This document shows, in pieces, positions 34,644 through 43,750 of a DNA stretch of 64,000 nt. The DNA is taken from NCBI RefSeq assembly GCF_039523755.1, contig NZ_BAAAFX010000020.1, positions 1 to 64,000 of the forward strand. Direction: 5' to 3'. The first letter of the stretch is position 1. The number at the start of each line of letters is the position of its first letter. The translations under genes were made by a program, and so were the position numbers. Under the pieces are notes generated by a model, which searched no databases, was not told where the DNA came from, and saw only the letters and a list, made by a program, of their open reading frames with translations. This DNA comes from Tatumella terrea. GTDB taxonomy: Bacteria > Pseudomonadota > Gammaproteobacteria > Enterobacterales > Enterobacteriaceae.

Positions 34644-35713
34644 TTCAGTAGATCCCGCGCCGCAGTGAGCACTGCTTCAACCGGAATTAAATCCAGGTAG
34701 CGTTCAGTGGTGTTGGTTTGAATGTCATCCGGGTCAGGTAACGGACCAAAATCTCCGGCCCAAATCGTTTCCCCTTTTCCTTCCCAGGGGTGCCAGAATG
34801 TCAGCTTGGAGGGGCCAAACAACGCGACATAAGGCGTATTCAGGGCAGCGGCCATATGCATCGGTACAGAGTCGACACCGATAAAGAGTTCCGCCTGATC
34901 AATTAACGCGGCTAACTGCGGGAGCGTCATTTTTCCTGCCAGAGAAACAATATGCTCACCGTGGCTGAGTGACTGAATTCTGCCGGCCATTTCAGTTTCT
35001 GCCTGGTCGGGGCCGGATGTCAGGACTATCGAATAGCCGTCAGCGGCCAGTTGTGTGATCACTGCCGCCATTTTTTCGTCCGTCCAGCATTTAAAAAACC
35101 AGCGGGATGACGGATGTACCACAATATACCGGCCGGTAATCTGTACCTGTTTCAGTAACTGACGTATGGCGTCGGCATCGGCTGGCTGATAGCTCATGGT
35201 CACTTCACTGCGGATATGCGGCAGAGCAAGAGGTTCCAGCAGGGAAAGGTTTTGTTCCACCGTATGCATCTTTCCGTGTCCGGAGACCGGGACCCGTTGC
35301 GAGTGGCAGAATCGCCACAGTGCGCCCTTCCGTTTCGGGTAATCAAATCCCAGACGTTGTTTAGCGCCGGTAAAGCGTGTGATCAACGCACTCCGCCATT
35401 GATCAGCCAGATTAATGACTAAGTCGTAATGTTGTGTTCTGAGTAACCGTAATAAACGCCACTCATGAGCGATATGGCGCATTGGACCCAGCTTTTTCCA
35501 GGCTCTGTCGATGGAAAAACACCGGGTAATAAGCGGGTTATTGATCAGCATAGCTTCTGTTTCTTTATACAGAAGAACATCGATTCTGGCACCGGGATAA
35601 CTGGTACTGAGTGTTTTGATCACCGGAGTCGTCAATAACATATCACCATGATGGCGAAGTTTAATGACCAGTATTCTCTTAGGGGAAGTAGATAGTGCCG
35701 GCGTATGACTCAT
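34640..35713 (-). CDS. waaQ: LPS core heptosyltransferase III WaaQ
   Basis: A GT9 transferase that adds the branch heptose III to heptose II. The 357-residue protein has KRILVIKLRHHGDMLLTTPVI at the N-terminus, VVHPSSRWFFKCWTDEKMAAVI in the middle, and the donor-site motif ELFIGVDSVPMHMAAALNTPYVALFGPS. It is first in the waaQ-wabG operon, which is divergent from the GT9 gene at 36262. Confidence 0.88.
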   Translation of the reverse strand: MSHTPALSTSPKRILVIKLRHHGDMLLTTPVIKTLSTSYPGARIDVLLYKETEAMLINNPLITRCFSIDRAWKKLGPMRHIAHEWRLLRLLRTQHYDLVINLADQWRSALITRFTGAKQRLGFDYPKRKGALWRFCHSQRVPVSGHGKMHTVEQNLSLLEPLALPHIRSEVTMSYQPADADAIRQLLKQVQITGRYIVVHPSSRWFFKCWTDEKMAAVITQLAADGYSIVLTSGPDQAETEMAGRIQSLSHGEHIVSLAGKMTLPQLAALIDQAELFIGVDSVPMHMAAALNTPYVALFGPSKLTFWHPWEGKGETIWAGDFGPLPDPDDIQTNTTERYLDLIPVEAVLTAARDLLK

Positions 35714-36261
35714 ACCTGTCGCTTTTCTTAAATTAAAAAAATCCCATTAAGGGTCTCTGCCTGATAGCCCGGGTCAAATCTCAGTATGTTGCAGCATTCG
35801 ACCCATTATCCCGCCATTAGTTCGCCCTGACTTGCTTCAGGCGCAGGATACGATCATCCACAGAATAACGAATACTTTTTGATAAACGACACTGTATCAA
35901 ATAAATATGACAGCGGGGGAATGTTGCGGGAAAAATCCTGTTACCGCTGATGAATTATAACGCTTTATCGGCAGATTCTGTCAGTGTTAGCATCATGCAG
36001 GAAGGGATAAGGATAATTACCGCCCTTTCTTCAGAGGGAATACTTATGTTCCCGGAATTCATCGCACGAAAGATATCGGTGAGCCGGAGAAGGGGTAGTA
36101 TTATTTTCGGGTTTATTCCATCATGCGAAGCACGTGCTTTCCGGCAGGAAATTCGCAGTGATTTCCTTCGGCTCCCGTGTTTTCAGAGGGTTGGCATTTC
36201 CTTTTGATTTATATTGGTTTTTTATAGTGATACGCGATTGTCAGGGGCGAGCCAGTCAAAA
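35714..36261. other. 548-bp divergent intergenic region in the LPS core locus
   Basis: It should hold the waaQ promoter on the minus strand and the promoter of the GT9 gene on the plus strand. I looked for a JUMPstart/ops element (GGCGGTAG) and found none. A chance open frame at 35950-36207 has no ribosome site and no family resemblance. Confidence 0.5.
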
Positions 36262-37371
36262 ATGAGAGAAACAAAAAAAAATAAAATCAGGCTGGTGAAT
36301 GCCTGGTTAAGTGTTTTCCATCGTCATACCGCAAGCTCTGAAGAGAAGGCTGCACAACTTTCCCGCAGAGAGTTCCGTTCTATCCTGGTGTATTCCACAA
36401 CCGCCCTTGGCGATTACATGTTTAATACACCCGCATTACGGGCAATCCGCCGGCGTTATCCGGAGGCCAGAATCATCCTGGTCGCTCACCCTAAATATGA
36501 GCAATTGCTGAAAGAACGCGAATTCTATGATGATGTCGTGTTCTGGAACAATAAGATCGGCACACTGGCGGGATTTATTCGCGAAGCGAAAGTGTTCTCT
36601 CCTGAGCTGGCCGTCATGCTGCATTCGCATATTCCTTACGATATTCTTAGCGCGGCGATGTTGGGTTGCCGTTATCTGGTGCGGGATAATTACGGGAAAG
36701 ATATCGGGGAACTGTCACGCTGGCTGGTGTATGGCGTGGATCAATGTGAAGGGCATATTATCGGCCGAAAAATGCAACTGGTATCGGCCCTGGGATGCGA
36801 TACCTCGGATGTGGATATGGCCCCGCCTTGTGCTTATGTTCCGCAGCCAAAATCACCGTCAGTCTTCCGGGTGGGTTTTCAGTTGGGAGCCTCAACACGC
36901 ATCCGGTGCTGGCCACCCGCATATTTTGCTGAACTGGCCGGAAATATTTTACGTGAGTTCCCGGGCAGTGAGATCGTGCTTATCGGTTCGCCCGCAGAGG
37001 CCGATCTGGCCCGGCAAGTCATGGACGCCTGTGCCCCGTCGCTCAGAGAGGCGGTGACCAGTTTCGTCGGTAAAACAACCTTACCTGAACTGCTGGGGGT
37101 TATCTCCTCAATGGATATGCTGGTCACCGGTGATACCGGGCCTCTGCATCTGGCTATCGCCCTGAAAGTACCGACATTGAGTCTGTTCGTGACGGAATCG
37201 CCTGAAAACAGTGGTCCCTATCAGGACCGCCATTTGCATCGTTGTATTTATCTGCCTGCCTCCGACCCGCGGGTCACCGATAAAGACGAGCCGCTGAAGG
37301 CTATTTCTGTTGCGACGGTATTCAGCGAAGTGACGGAAATGAAGCGCTCACTGTCACTGCCTCAGCCGTAA
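36262..37371 (+). CDS. GT9-family (heptosyltransferase-like) LPS core transferase
   Basis: A 369-residue protein from the ATG at 36262 (an upstream TTG at 36214 is less likely). The heptosyltransferase outline is clear: SILVYSTTALGDYMFNTPALRAIRRRYP, HPKYEQLL, GFQLGASTRIRCWPPAYFAELA, and the donor site MDMLVTGDTGPLHLAIALKVPTLSLF. It differs from waaC, waaF and waaQ in this window and stands on the opposite strand to nearly all other waa genes, which suggests a separate acquisition. It probably adds an outer-core heptose or related sugar. I cannot assign a symbol. Confidence 0.78.
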   Translation: MRETKKNKIRLVNAWLSVFHRHTASSEEKAAQLSRREFRSILVYSTTALGDYMFNTPALRAIRRRYPEARIILVAHPKYEQLLKEREFYDDVVFWNNKIGTLAGFIREAKVFSPELAVMLHSHIPYDILSAAMLGCRYLVRDNYGKDIGELSRWLVYGVDQCEGHIIGRKMQLVSALGCDTSDVDMAPPCAYVPQPKSPSVFRVGFQLGASTRIRCWPPAYFAELAGNILREFPGSEIVLIGSPAEADLARQVMDACAPSLREAVTSFVGKTTLPELLGVISSMDMLVTGDTGPLHLAIALKVPTLSLFVTESPENSGPYQDRHLHRCIYLPASDPRVTDKDEPLKAISVATVFSEVTEMKRSLSLPQP

Positions 37372-37378
37372 TCACCCG

Positions 37379-37400
37379 GCCCCCTTTCAGCGCAGGGGGC
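37379..37400. terminator. Bidirectional hairpin between the GT9 gene and wabH
   Basis: GCCCCCT and AGGGGGC form a 7-bp perfect stem between two convergent genes. Confidence 0.45.
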
Positions 37401-38507
37401 TTACTGATTAATCAGTGCGATATATTGGCGGCAGACTGAGTCGAGCTGATATACAGCGAATGATGTTTCAGTCAGGGGGACAGGATGGCTGTCGATAAAT
37501 GCGATCTTCTCTGCCAGAGATTCCGGTGTCAGATCCGAAAGCCCGGCCGCTAACGGCCCGGTTAAGATTTCTGCCGGTCCGCCCGGACAGCGCGTACTGA
37601 CTACCTGTGTACCGCAGATCAGTGCCTCTGCCAGCACATTACCAAAGCCTTCGCTATCTGAACTCAGGATCAGCATCCTGGCATTTTTTATCCATCGATA
37701 CGGATTACTGTCGAATCCCCGGAATATCACCTTCTCAGTAATACGGAGTTCTTCAGCCAGTGCCTGAAGCTTGCGTTTACTCTCTTCACTGCCTTCCCCG
37801 AGTAATACCAAAGGCCAGGGCAGGCCGCTCAGGGCATAGGCGCGTAACAAACGATCGTGGCGTTTCACGGTATGGAAACGCCCGACATGCAGCAGATAAC
37901 TCTTTGGCGGGTAGGGTACCGGCTCAACTGCAGCGTCCCGGATAGCAGGGAAATCAAAGGGATTAAAGATAATCCTCTCTACTGCCGGCACGACGGAGAA
38001 CTGCTGACAAAGGTCGTCTGTCACATAGTGTGAAACGCCGATGATCTTTCTGTGGTGATATACACGGTGTATTTTTCTGACTTTCAGCCAGCGCGAGGCT
38101 CCGGTACGGTGGCCGAGATACGACGATGAGAAAACGCCGTGCAGACAAAACCAGGTTTTACCGGGGTCAATCTTGCGACTGCGTCGGACAATACGGTCGG
38201 TTTTATGCAGATGGGACAGCACCAGATCGACGGGGCCGCGTTCTGCCGTCAACTTACTGAAGGCATGATCAAGCTGACGGGCCCGGCGGGACAGTTCTGT
38301 CAGTTTGCGCCAGGGGACTTTCGCGGTATCTTCGGCCACCCGGTAATCCAGGCCATCGGGCAGTGTAAAATGACAGACATCACGCAGAGAAATCAGTGAG
38401 ACCCGGTGTCCTTGTGTAAGAAACCCCTGCGCCAGCGTTAAAACCACTTTTTCGGCACCGCCGCCGGGCAGACCATCAATAATCATCGTGATATGATGTT
38501 GTGACAC
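37401..38507 (-). CDS. wabH: LPS core GlcNAc transferase WabH (GT4)
   Basis: In Klebsiella WabH adds GlcNAc to the core GalA, and WabN then deacetylates it. The 368-residue protein has the GT4 opening ITMIIDGLPGGGAEKVVLTLAQGF, an LSHLHKTDRIVRR acceptor-domain segment, LLHVGRFHTVKRHDRLLRAYA at the start of the second domain, and the EX7E site SEGFGNVLAEALICGTQVV. Divergent from wabN, with 147 bp between the starts, so both may share control. Assignment rests on family and on the wabN neighbour. Confidence 0.83.
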   Translation of the reverse strand: MSQHHITMIIDGLPGGGAEKVVLTLAQGFLTQGHRVSLISLRDVCHFTLPDGLDYRVAEDTAKVPWRKLTELSRRARQLDHAFSKLTAERGPVDLVLSHLHKTDRIVRRSRKIDPGKTWFCLHGVFSSSYLGHRTGASRWLKVRKIHRVYHHRKIIGVSHYVTDDLCQQFSVVPAVERIIFNPFDFPAIRDAAVEPVPYPPKSYLLHVGRFHTVKRHDRLLRAYALSGLPWPLVLLGEGSEESKRKLQALAEELRITEKVIFRGFDSNPYRWIKNARMLILSSDSEGFGNVLAEALICGTQVVSTRCPGGPAEILTGPLAAGLSDLTPESLAEKIAFIDSHPVPLTETSFAVYQLDSVCRQYIALINQ

Positions 38508-38654
38508 TGTTTATATCCTTCTGTGAGAACGCGCGGTTATCGAAACGGGTAAAGAGAACCTCTGTCCCGTCCAGTGACGAAAGCCGGCCGGAATCTCCTG
38601 TGAGCGTATGCAAAAATACCAGAAAAACCGCCAGGTAAACATCAGAGATAATTC

Positions 38655-39626
38655 ATGACCAGACCTGCTTTTCTCATCACAATCGATACCGAAGGTGACA
38701 ATCTTTGGCAAAATCACCGGGTAATCGCCACGGAAAATACCCGTTTCCTCTCCCGTTTTCAGCAACTCTGTGAGAAATATCAGTTTAAACCGACCTGGCT
38801 TACGAACTATGAGATGGCAAAAGACCCGGCATATGTGGAATTTGCCAGCGATGTCATTGCCAGAAACCAGGGGGAAGTGGGGATGCATTTGCATGCCTGG
38901 AACAGCCCCCCGGAGTACCCGCTGACCGATGATGACTGGAAATGGCAGCCTTATCTGATCGAGTATCCGGATGATATTCTGGACGCCAAAGCCCGTTTTA
39001 TGACGGAGTTACTGGAAGAGTCTTTCGGGGTTGCGATGAAAAGTCATCGGGCGGGGCGCTGGGCTTTCGACGAGCGTTATGCGGCCGTCCTGACCCGACT
39101 GGGGTACTGTGTCGACTGTTCTGTAACGCCGCGCGTTAACTGGCAGTTTACTGCCGGAGCCCCCCAGGGTAACGGCGGGACAGATTATACCCATTTTCCC
39201 CGGCAAGCCTATTTCCTGGACCCTGAGGATATTTCAAGAGCAGGTCCCGGGACATTGTTAGAAATACCGATGAGTACAGACTACAAGCACTCACCGGGGG
39301 TCCGGCGGATCAAACAGGGGGTCGATAAGATCAGGGGCCGGCAGCGCTCTCCGGCGGTTTATTGGTTGCGGCCGTCCAGAGATAATCTCAGTGCCATGCA
39401 ACGGGTCGTGGAACGTAATCTGGCATCGGGCAGTGATTATGTGGAGTTTATGCTGCACTCTTCTGAGTTTATGCCGGGTGGCAGTCCGACGTTCAAAACA
39501 GCGGCAGATATCGAAACCTTGTATGAAAACCTCGAACAACTGTTTGCCTGGCTGCAGCCACAGACCACCGGCATGACACTGTTTGAATATTATACTGCCC
39601 GGATGCAGGCAGGAAAGCGCCTGTAG
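38655..39626 (+). CDS. wabN: LPS core GlcNAc deacetylase WabN
   Basis: A polysaccharide-deacetylase-type hydrolase of 323 residues that removes the acetyl group from the core GlcNAc, leaving GlcN. The metal site can be seen: the Asp-containing start FLITIDTEGDN, the histidine pair in GMHLHAWNSPPEYPLTDDDW and a SHRAGRWAFDERY motif. No signal peptide is present, so it acts in the cytoplasm before ligation. The wabH-wabN pair is diagnostic for a Klebsiella/Serratia-type outer core. Convergent with waaL. Confidence 0.87.
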   Translation: MTRPAFLITIDTEGDNLWQNHRVIATENTRFLSRFQQLCEKYQFKPTWLTNYEMAKDPAYVEFASDVIARNQGEVGMHLHAWNSPPEYPLTDDDWKWQPYLIEYPDDILDAKARFMTELLEESFGVAMKSHRAGRWAFDERYAAVLTRLGYCVDCSVTPRVNWQFTAGAPQGNGGTDYTHFPRQAYFLDPEDISRAGPGTLLEIPMSTDYKHSPGVRRIKQGVDKIRGRQRSPAVYWLRPSRDNLSAMQRVVERNLASGSDYVEFMLHSSEFMPGGSPTFKTAADIETLYENLEQLFAWLQPQTTGMTLFEYYTARMQAGKRL

Positions 39627-39634
39627 TCCCGCGC

Positions 39635-40825
39635 CTATCTTCGCCTGATCACTGAGCTATCAGGCGAAGACAATGGCGAGGAAGATAAAGCATAGCCAAC
39701 GGGGAACCAGAACAGATACCAGAACTCCTGTGGATTCCCGATGACAAACATCCCCTGTGTTGTATAAAAAAGCATGCTGAAAATCATGAGTATTGCACCG
39801 CAGTCATATTCCTGCTTAGGCGTTTTAAGCGCAATAGTCAGGGCGTAAAGCAGCAGCGAAAGCAGTAATCCGCCGCCGATAATGCCGCCTTTGAGTAGTG
39901 TCCCGATGTACAGACTGTGAGCCGTATGAATATGCTCCCCGGAATAATTAATAAAGTGTAATTGATAACTGAATCCGTTACCGATGAGGTAATGACGGGA
40001 AAAGAGTTCAAGACTGTGTTTCCAGATGCTGAAACGCAGGAACGACTGTGTATATGCTTCCTCTGCCCGTAAACGGATCAGCGTGCCCAGCTCAGTAGTT
40101 TCTATAAAAATGGCTGATAAAATAATGATTGCTAAGGCAATGGCAATATTCTTACGGTTCAGCCCCGGTAATCCCTTACCGATAAAATACGCGATAATTA
40201 ATGACAGGAAGGGGCCCCTGCTTTGGGTGAGCAGGATAAAGAAAATGAACAACCCCATGCAGGGAAACAGTAATTTATTTTTTGTTTCCTGATAGAGTGA
40301 TATTGATAGTATTAAGGCAATACAGGCCAGTCCCGACAGATCTATTACATTTTCTGCTGTCGGATTATGCTCTGTCACCGGGCCACGATGAAGGATAACC
40401 TGAAAGTTAGAGAGCAGCAGCCAGGTAAACACGATCGTAAATCCCAGGATAATCAGGCCCAGAATTCGCTTTCTGTCCGGTGAACTGAGAACCATCGCGG
40501 TCATAGTGATATAGAATAAGATATAGAGACTGTGAGTCAGGGTCGCCGTGATATTCCCCGGGTCTGCCGACCAGAGATTACTCAGCGTGAAGTAAAATAA
40601 AAAAGCAGCGACGATCAGCAATCCCCGGAGGAGTGCAAGGTTAGTTCTCAGGGCATGAGCCGCCGTCTTATTGACGATGACGTGAAAGAGAAAAAAAAGG
40701 ATCGCCAGGTGTAAAAGGTTATTGGTTTTTGTTGAACCATTAAACAGTGTGTTGAAAAATAAGAAGGCGGTAAAAAAAAAGGTGTAAGGTAAGAACGTTC
40801 TTTTACTGCCTGGAAAAGAAATCAT
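39635..40825 (-). CDS. waaL: O-antigen ligase WaaL
   Basis: Inner-membrane protein that transfers O-antigen from undecaprenyl diphosphate to the lipid A-core on the periplasmic side. The 396-residue protein has about a dozen membrane helices and the Wzy_C-type large periplasmic loop with RLRAEEAYTQSFLRFSIWKHSLELF and the catalytic-histidine region EHIHTAHSLYIGTLLKGG. The start at 40825 has an AAGGAAAA site; a start at 40864 would extend into the preceding gene. Its presence suggests the cell makes O-antigen, although no O-antigen genes lie in this window. Confidence 0.88.
   Translation of the reverse strand: MISFPGSKRTFLPYTFFFTAFLFFNTLFNGSTKTNNLLHLAILFFLFHVIVNKTAAHALRTNLALLRGLLIVAAFLFYFTLSNLWSADPGNITATLTHSLYILFYITMTAMVLSSPDRKRILGLIILGFTIVFTWLLLSNFQVILHRGPVTEHNPTAENVIDLSGLACIALILSISLYQETKNKLLFPCMGLFIFFILLTQSRGPFLSLIIAYFIGKGLPGLNRKNIAIALAIIILSAIFIETTELGTLIRLRAEEAYTQSFLRFSIWKHSLELFSRHYLIGNGFSYQLHFINYSGEHIHTAHSLYIGTLLKGGIIGGGLLLSLLLYALTIALKTPKQEYDCGAILMIFSMLFYTTQGMFVIGNPQEFWYLFWFPVGYALSSSPLSSPDSSVIRRR
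39639..39669. terminator. Bidirectional terminator between wabN and waaL
   Basis: CTTCGCCTGA and TCAGGCGAAG form a 10-bp perfect stem with an 11-nt loop. It lies 13 nt after wabN and includes the last codons of waaL. Confidence 0.55.
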
Positions 40826-41711
40826 TCCCGTTTTCCTTTTTGAATATAGAATCAGGTATCGCACTCTGAGGCGATAAATTAATGACTTTTACTTCATTTT
40901 TTCTTAATATTTCACTGGCATGTTTTAATGAGGGGAGTATCGTCTTTTCCAGGAAAGTATCCAGTAATGTCGGAAGTTTATCCTGATTATCTTCATAAAA
41001 TCTGGGCTGGTTAAAATTATTCATATCAAGCCCGATGATATATATCTTTTTAAATCCACAGAACGATAATATTTGCAATGCCCAGTAAATAACCGTCGCG
41101 GCATCGGCAATGCCCTGTCTTATGTCGCTATTAAATGCAATGTCTTCTCTCTCCTGACTGTACAGGAGCCCTGGAGGTGGCCGCAGCGTCTGCCTTATGT
41201 CTTTTATCGGGACAAAAGGCTCGAAAATCCTGTAACTGATATCTTCTATCGGGATTAAAGTGCACTTTATCTGTTCGCGTCCGAAGTTATTAACTATGTT
41301 TATAATTCCGTGCACTGTGGTGAACAGTTTCAGGGCTGGATCTGCAATAATGTGTTGGACTATCTGCGGCCTGTCATTAAAAAAACCCATATCGACGATG
41401 ATGTAGAAACGGAACTGTACTTTTTTATTCAGGTGATATGCCCCGTTGACCCCCATTGCCGGGATGGGGGGGAACAGATCAAAATTGAGTGAATTTACCG
41501 ATGGCCCCGTCGCAGAAAGCAGTATTTCACCCTGATACCGGGCAGCGAATTCAGACAGTCCGGTCATCGGAATCTGCTGCTGCTTGTAGGAGACCGAGAT
41601 GATCTCCCCGGTAACGGCCCGGCGGATTTTAACAAAAGGCCAAAGCGTTTCATTATGCCGGAAGGATCTTGGGTGAGAATAACGGTATAGCTGCTTATAG
41701 AAAGAGCTCAT
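40803..41711 (-). CDS. waaZ: WaaZ-like LPS core Kdo transferase
   Basis: A 302-residue protein that resembles E. coli WaaZ, which adds a third Kdo to the inner core: ILLSATGPSVNSL and PAMGVNGAYHL near the N-terminus, FRFYIIVDMGFFNDRPQ, the IIGLDMNNFNQPRFYEDN motif, and a C-terminal ILRKNEVKVINLSPQSAIP. The fold resembles sialyltransferase-like/DUF115 proteins. Composition is richer in AT than in waaC and waaF. In E. coli waaZ is in the waaQ operon; here it is between waaL and waaC. Specificity is inferred; a different core sugar is possible. Confidence 0.7.
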   Translation of the reverse strand: MSSFYKQLYRYSHPRSFRHNETLWPFVKIRRAVTGEIISVSYKQQQIPMTGLSEFAARYQGEILLSATGPSVNSLNFDLFPPIPAMGVNGAYHLNKKVQFRFYIIVDMGFFNDRPQIVQHIIADPALKLFTTVHGIINIVNNFGREQIKCTLIPIEDISYRIFEPFVPIKDIRQTLRPPPGLLYSQEREDIAFNSDIRQGIADAATVIYWALQILSFCGFKKIYIIGLDMNNFNQPRFYEDNQDKLPTLLDTFLEKTILPSLKHASEILRKNEVKVINLSPQSAIPDSIFKKENGNDFFSRQ

Positions 41712-41717
41712 CTTTTT

Positions 41718-42689
41718 TCAGCAATCCAGTAAAGTCTGTATTGTTTTATCCACCGCATCGGCAGTGATATCGCCCATATCGTTCCCGGCTGGCGGACGCA
41801 GTGCTATCTGGTTTTTACCGTAACCGCCAATTAACCCGGGGTCTGTCGGGCCATATAACGTAATGTTAGGGCGGTCGAGCGCCGCGGCCAGGTGGCTAAG
41901 GCCCGTATCCACAGAAATAATAACTTTTGCGCCGGCCAGTTCGCGGGCAACGTCTGCCAGTGACAGTTTCGGTAACACCGTGACCTGATCGGAGCCGGCG
42001 GCCAGCCGTGTAGCACGCTGATATTCGGCATCTGTACCCCACGGGAGTTTTACCGCATAACCCTGCCGGGTAACACGACGAATAAGCGCCTGCCAGTGTT
42101 CTTCCGGCCAGTGTTTATTATCACGGGTCGTGGAATGCAGGAAGACCATGTATTCTCCCGCATCCTCCGGTAAATCATGAATAAAATGGCTGGCTATGGC
42201 GTAGTCGCCCCGCGTTGCCGGTTTTTCATACCCCAGGCTTTTGGCAAATAATTCGCGTGTCCGTTCAACGGCATGTTGCTGCAAAGGAACGGAATGCCGC
42301 TTGTCATACCACCAGCAGGCGAATGGCTCACGTACACTGCCTTTGTCAGCCCCGTGTTTTGTACCGCGGGCCAACCGGGTCACCAGCGCAGCGCTTTTGA
42401 TAAGCCCCTGTGCATCAATAATAGCATCATACTCACGCTGCCGGAGGCGCTGCCTGAAACGGAAACGCTCTTCGCGCTGTTGCATTCCGAACCAGTGTCT
42501 ACGCCAGCGTCTGATAGCGACCGGCAGCACCTGATCAACCGCAGGATGCCACCCCGGGATCTGGCTGAAATTTTCTTCAACGACCCAGTCAAAACGAATA
42601 CCGGGGATTGCCTGCATGGCATCGGTTAATGCCGGCAGGGTATGAATGACATCTCCCATGGAAGATGTTTTAACAATCAGGACCTGCAT
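41718..42689 (-). CDS. waaC: LPS heptosyltransferase I WaaC
   Basis: Adds the first L-glycero-D-manno-heptose to Kdo. The GT9 protein has 323 residues, with MQVLIVKTSSMGDVIHTLPALTDA at the N-terminus, the FLHSTTRDNKHWPEEHW segment and the donor site VDTGLSHLAAALDRPNITLYGPTDP. It directly abuts waaF (stop and start adjacent) and continues into waaZ after 6 nt, so hldD-waaF-waaC-waaZ-waaL act as one operon. Confidence 0.96.
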   Translation of the reverse strand: MQVLIVKTSSMGDVIHTLPALTDAMQAIPGIRFDWVVEENFSQIPGWHPAVDQVLPVAIRRWRRHWFGMQQREERFRFRQRLRQREYDAIIDAQGLIKSAALVTRLARGTKHGADKGSVREPFACWWYDKRHSVPLQQHAVERTRELFAKSLGYEKPATRGDYAIASHFIHDLPEDAGEYMVFLHSTTRDNKHWPEEHWQALIRRVTRQGYAVKLPWGTDAEYQRATRLAAGSDQVTVLPKLSLADVARELAGAKVIISVDTGLSHLAAALDRPNITLYGPTDPGLIGGYGKNQIALRPPAGNDMGDITADAVDKTIQTLLDC

Positions 42690-43736
42690 TTATTCTCCTG
42701 CGGAGCTAAGTAATAACGTCAGCTCATCCATAACACGTGCAGGGGTAATATCAATCAGACTCTGATGATAACCAAGGTCAGTGTCGCCTTTTCGGACTTT
42801 ATGATAGCCGGTGATCAGGCGGATCACCCGGGCCTTGTCTGATAGCGGAGGCGTAAAATCGGGGCTGCTGGGGCCATATAACGCGACCAGGGGCCGGTCA
42901 AGCGCAGCAGCAATGTGCATCAGTCCGGAATCATTACTGACCACCGCTGCGCATCTTGCCAGCAACACCACCGCCTGCTCCAGGCTGGTTTTTCCGGCCA
43001 GATTATGGCAACAGGCATTGTCATCATCATCCAGACTATGGCGGATATCTTCCCCGACATCGTGGTCTTTCTCTGAACCGAACAGCACGACCCGGTAACC
43101 CCGGGCAATCAGCTTCTGGGCCAGCACAGCATAATGATAATGTGGCCAGCGTTTCGCCGGGCCGAATTCGGCACCCGGACAGAAACCGATGACAGGCCGG
43201 TCACCTGGCAGCGAGAATAAACCTGCGATTTCTGTTTTTTCGGATTCACTGACGGAGAGCTTTGGCCATAACAGTGGCTGAGGCAGATCGGCGGCGGAGG
43301 CGAGGGTCCCCGCGTCATATGCCAGTGCAACATAGCGCTCTACCATTAACGGAAAGGCGGTCTTGTTCAGCGTCCTGGCATCGTTAAGCACGCCATAACG
43401 CATTTCTCCGCGCCAGCCGGTGCGTGTTTTTATCCCCGCAAAGAAAGGAACCAGTGCGGATTTAAACGAGTTGGGTAATACATAAGCCCGGTCATAATGA
43501 CTGCTACGTAGTGATCGGCCAAGCTGTTTCCTTTCCCCTAATGCCAGAGCACCATGCCCGAGGGGCATAGCCAGAGCCTCATTCACTTCAGGCATTCTCG
43601 ACAATAAAGGACGACACCAGGCCGGAGCCATCACATCAATGACGGCATCCGGATAGCGTGTCTTCAGTGTGCGATAGAGACTTTGTGACATCATCATATC
43701 GCCAACCCATGAAGGGCCGATCACCAGTATTTTCAT
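42690..43736 (-). CDS. waaF: LPS heptosyltransferase II WaaF
   Basis: Adds the second heptose to the inner core. The 348-residue protein begins MKILVIGPSWVGDMMMSQSLYRTL, has GFCPGAEFGPAKRWPHYHYA and the donor site AVVSNDSGLMHIAAALDRPLVALYGPSSPDFTPP. Length and motifs match E. coli WaaF. It follows hldD after 14 nt. Confidence 0.97.
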   Translation of the reverse strand: MKILVIGPSWVGDMMMSQSLYRTLKTRYPDAVIDVMAPAWCRPLLSRMPEVNEALAMPLGHGALALGERKQLGRSLRSSHYDRAYVLPNSFKSALVPFFAGIKTRTGWRGEMRYGVLNDARTLNKTAFPLMVERYVALAYDAGTLASAADLPQPLLWPKLSVSESEKTEIAGLFSLPGDRPVIGFCPGAEFGPAKRWPHYHYAVLAQKLIARGYRVVLFGSEKDHDVGEDIRHSLDDDDNACCHNLAGKTSLEQAVVLLARCAAVVSNDSGLMHIAAALDRPLVALYGPSSPDFTPPLSDKARVIRLITGYHKVRKGDTDLGYHQSLIDITPARVMDELTLLLSSAGE

Positions 43737-43750
43737 CGCTGCAAGGTCTC

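Noticed and set aside
35950..36207. 85-codon open frame before the GT9 gene
   Set aside because: No ribosome site, no family and no conserved neighbour; it lies in a promoter region.
35714..36261. JUMPstart/ops element that often precedes waaQ operons
   Set aside because: I searched both strands for the ops core and did not find it.
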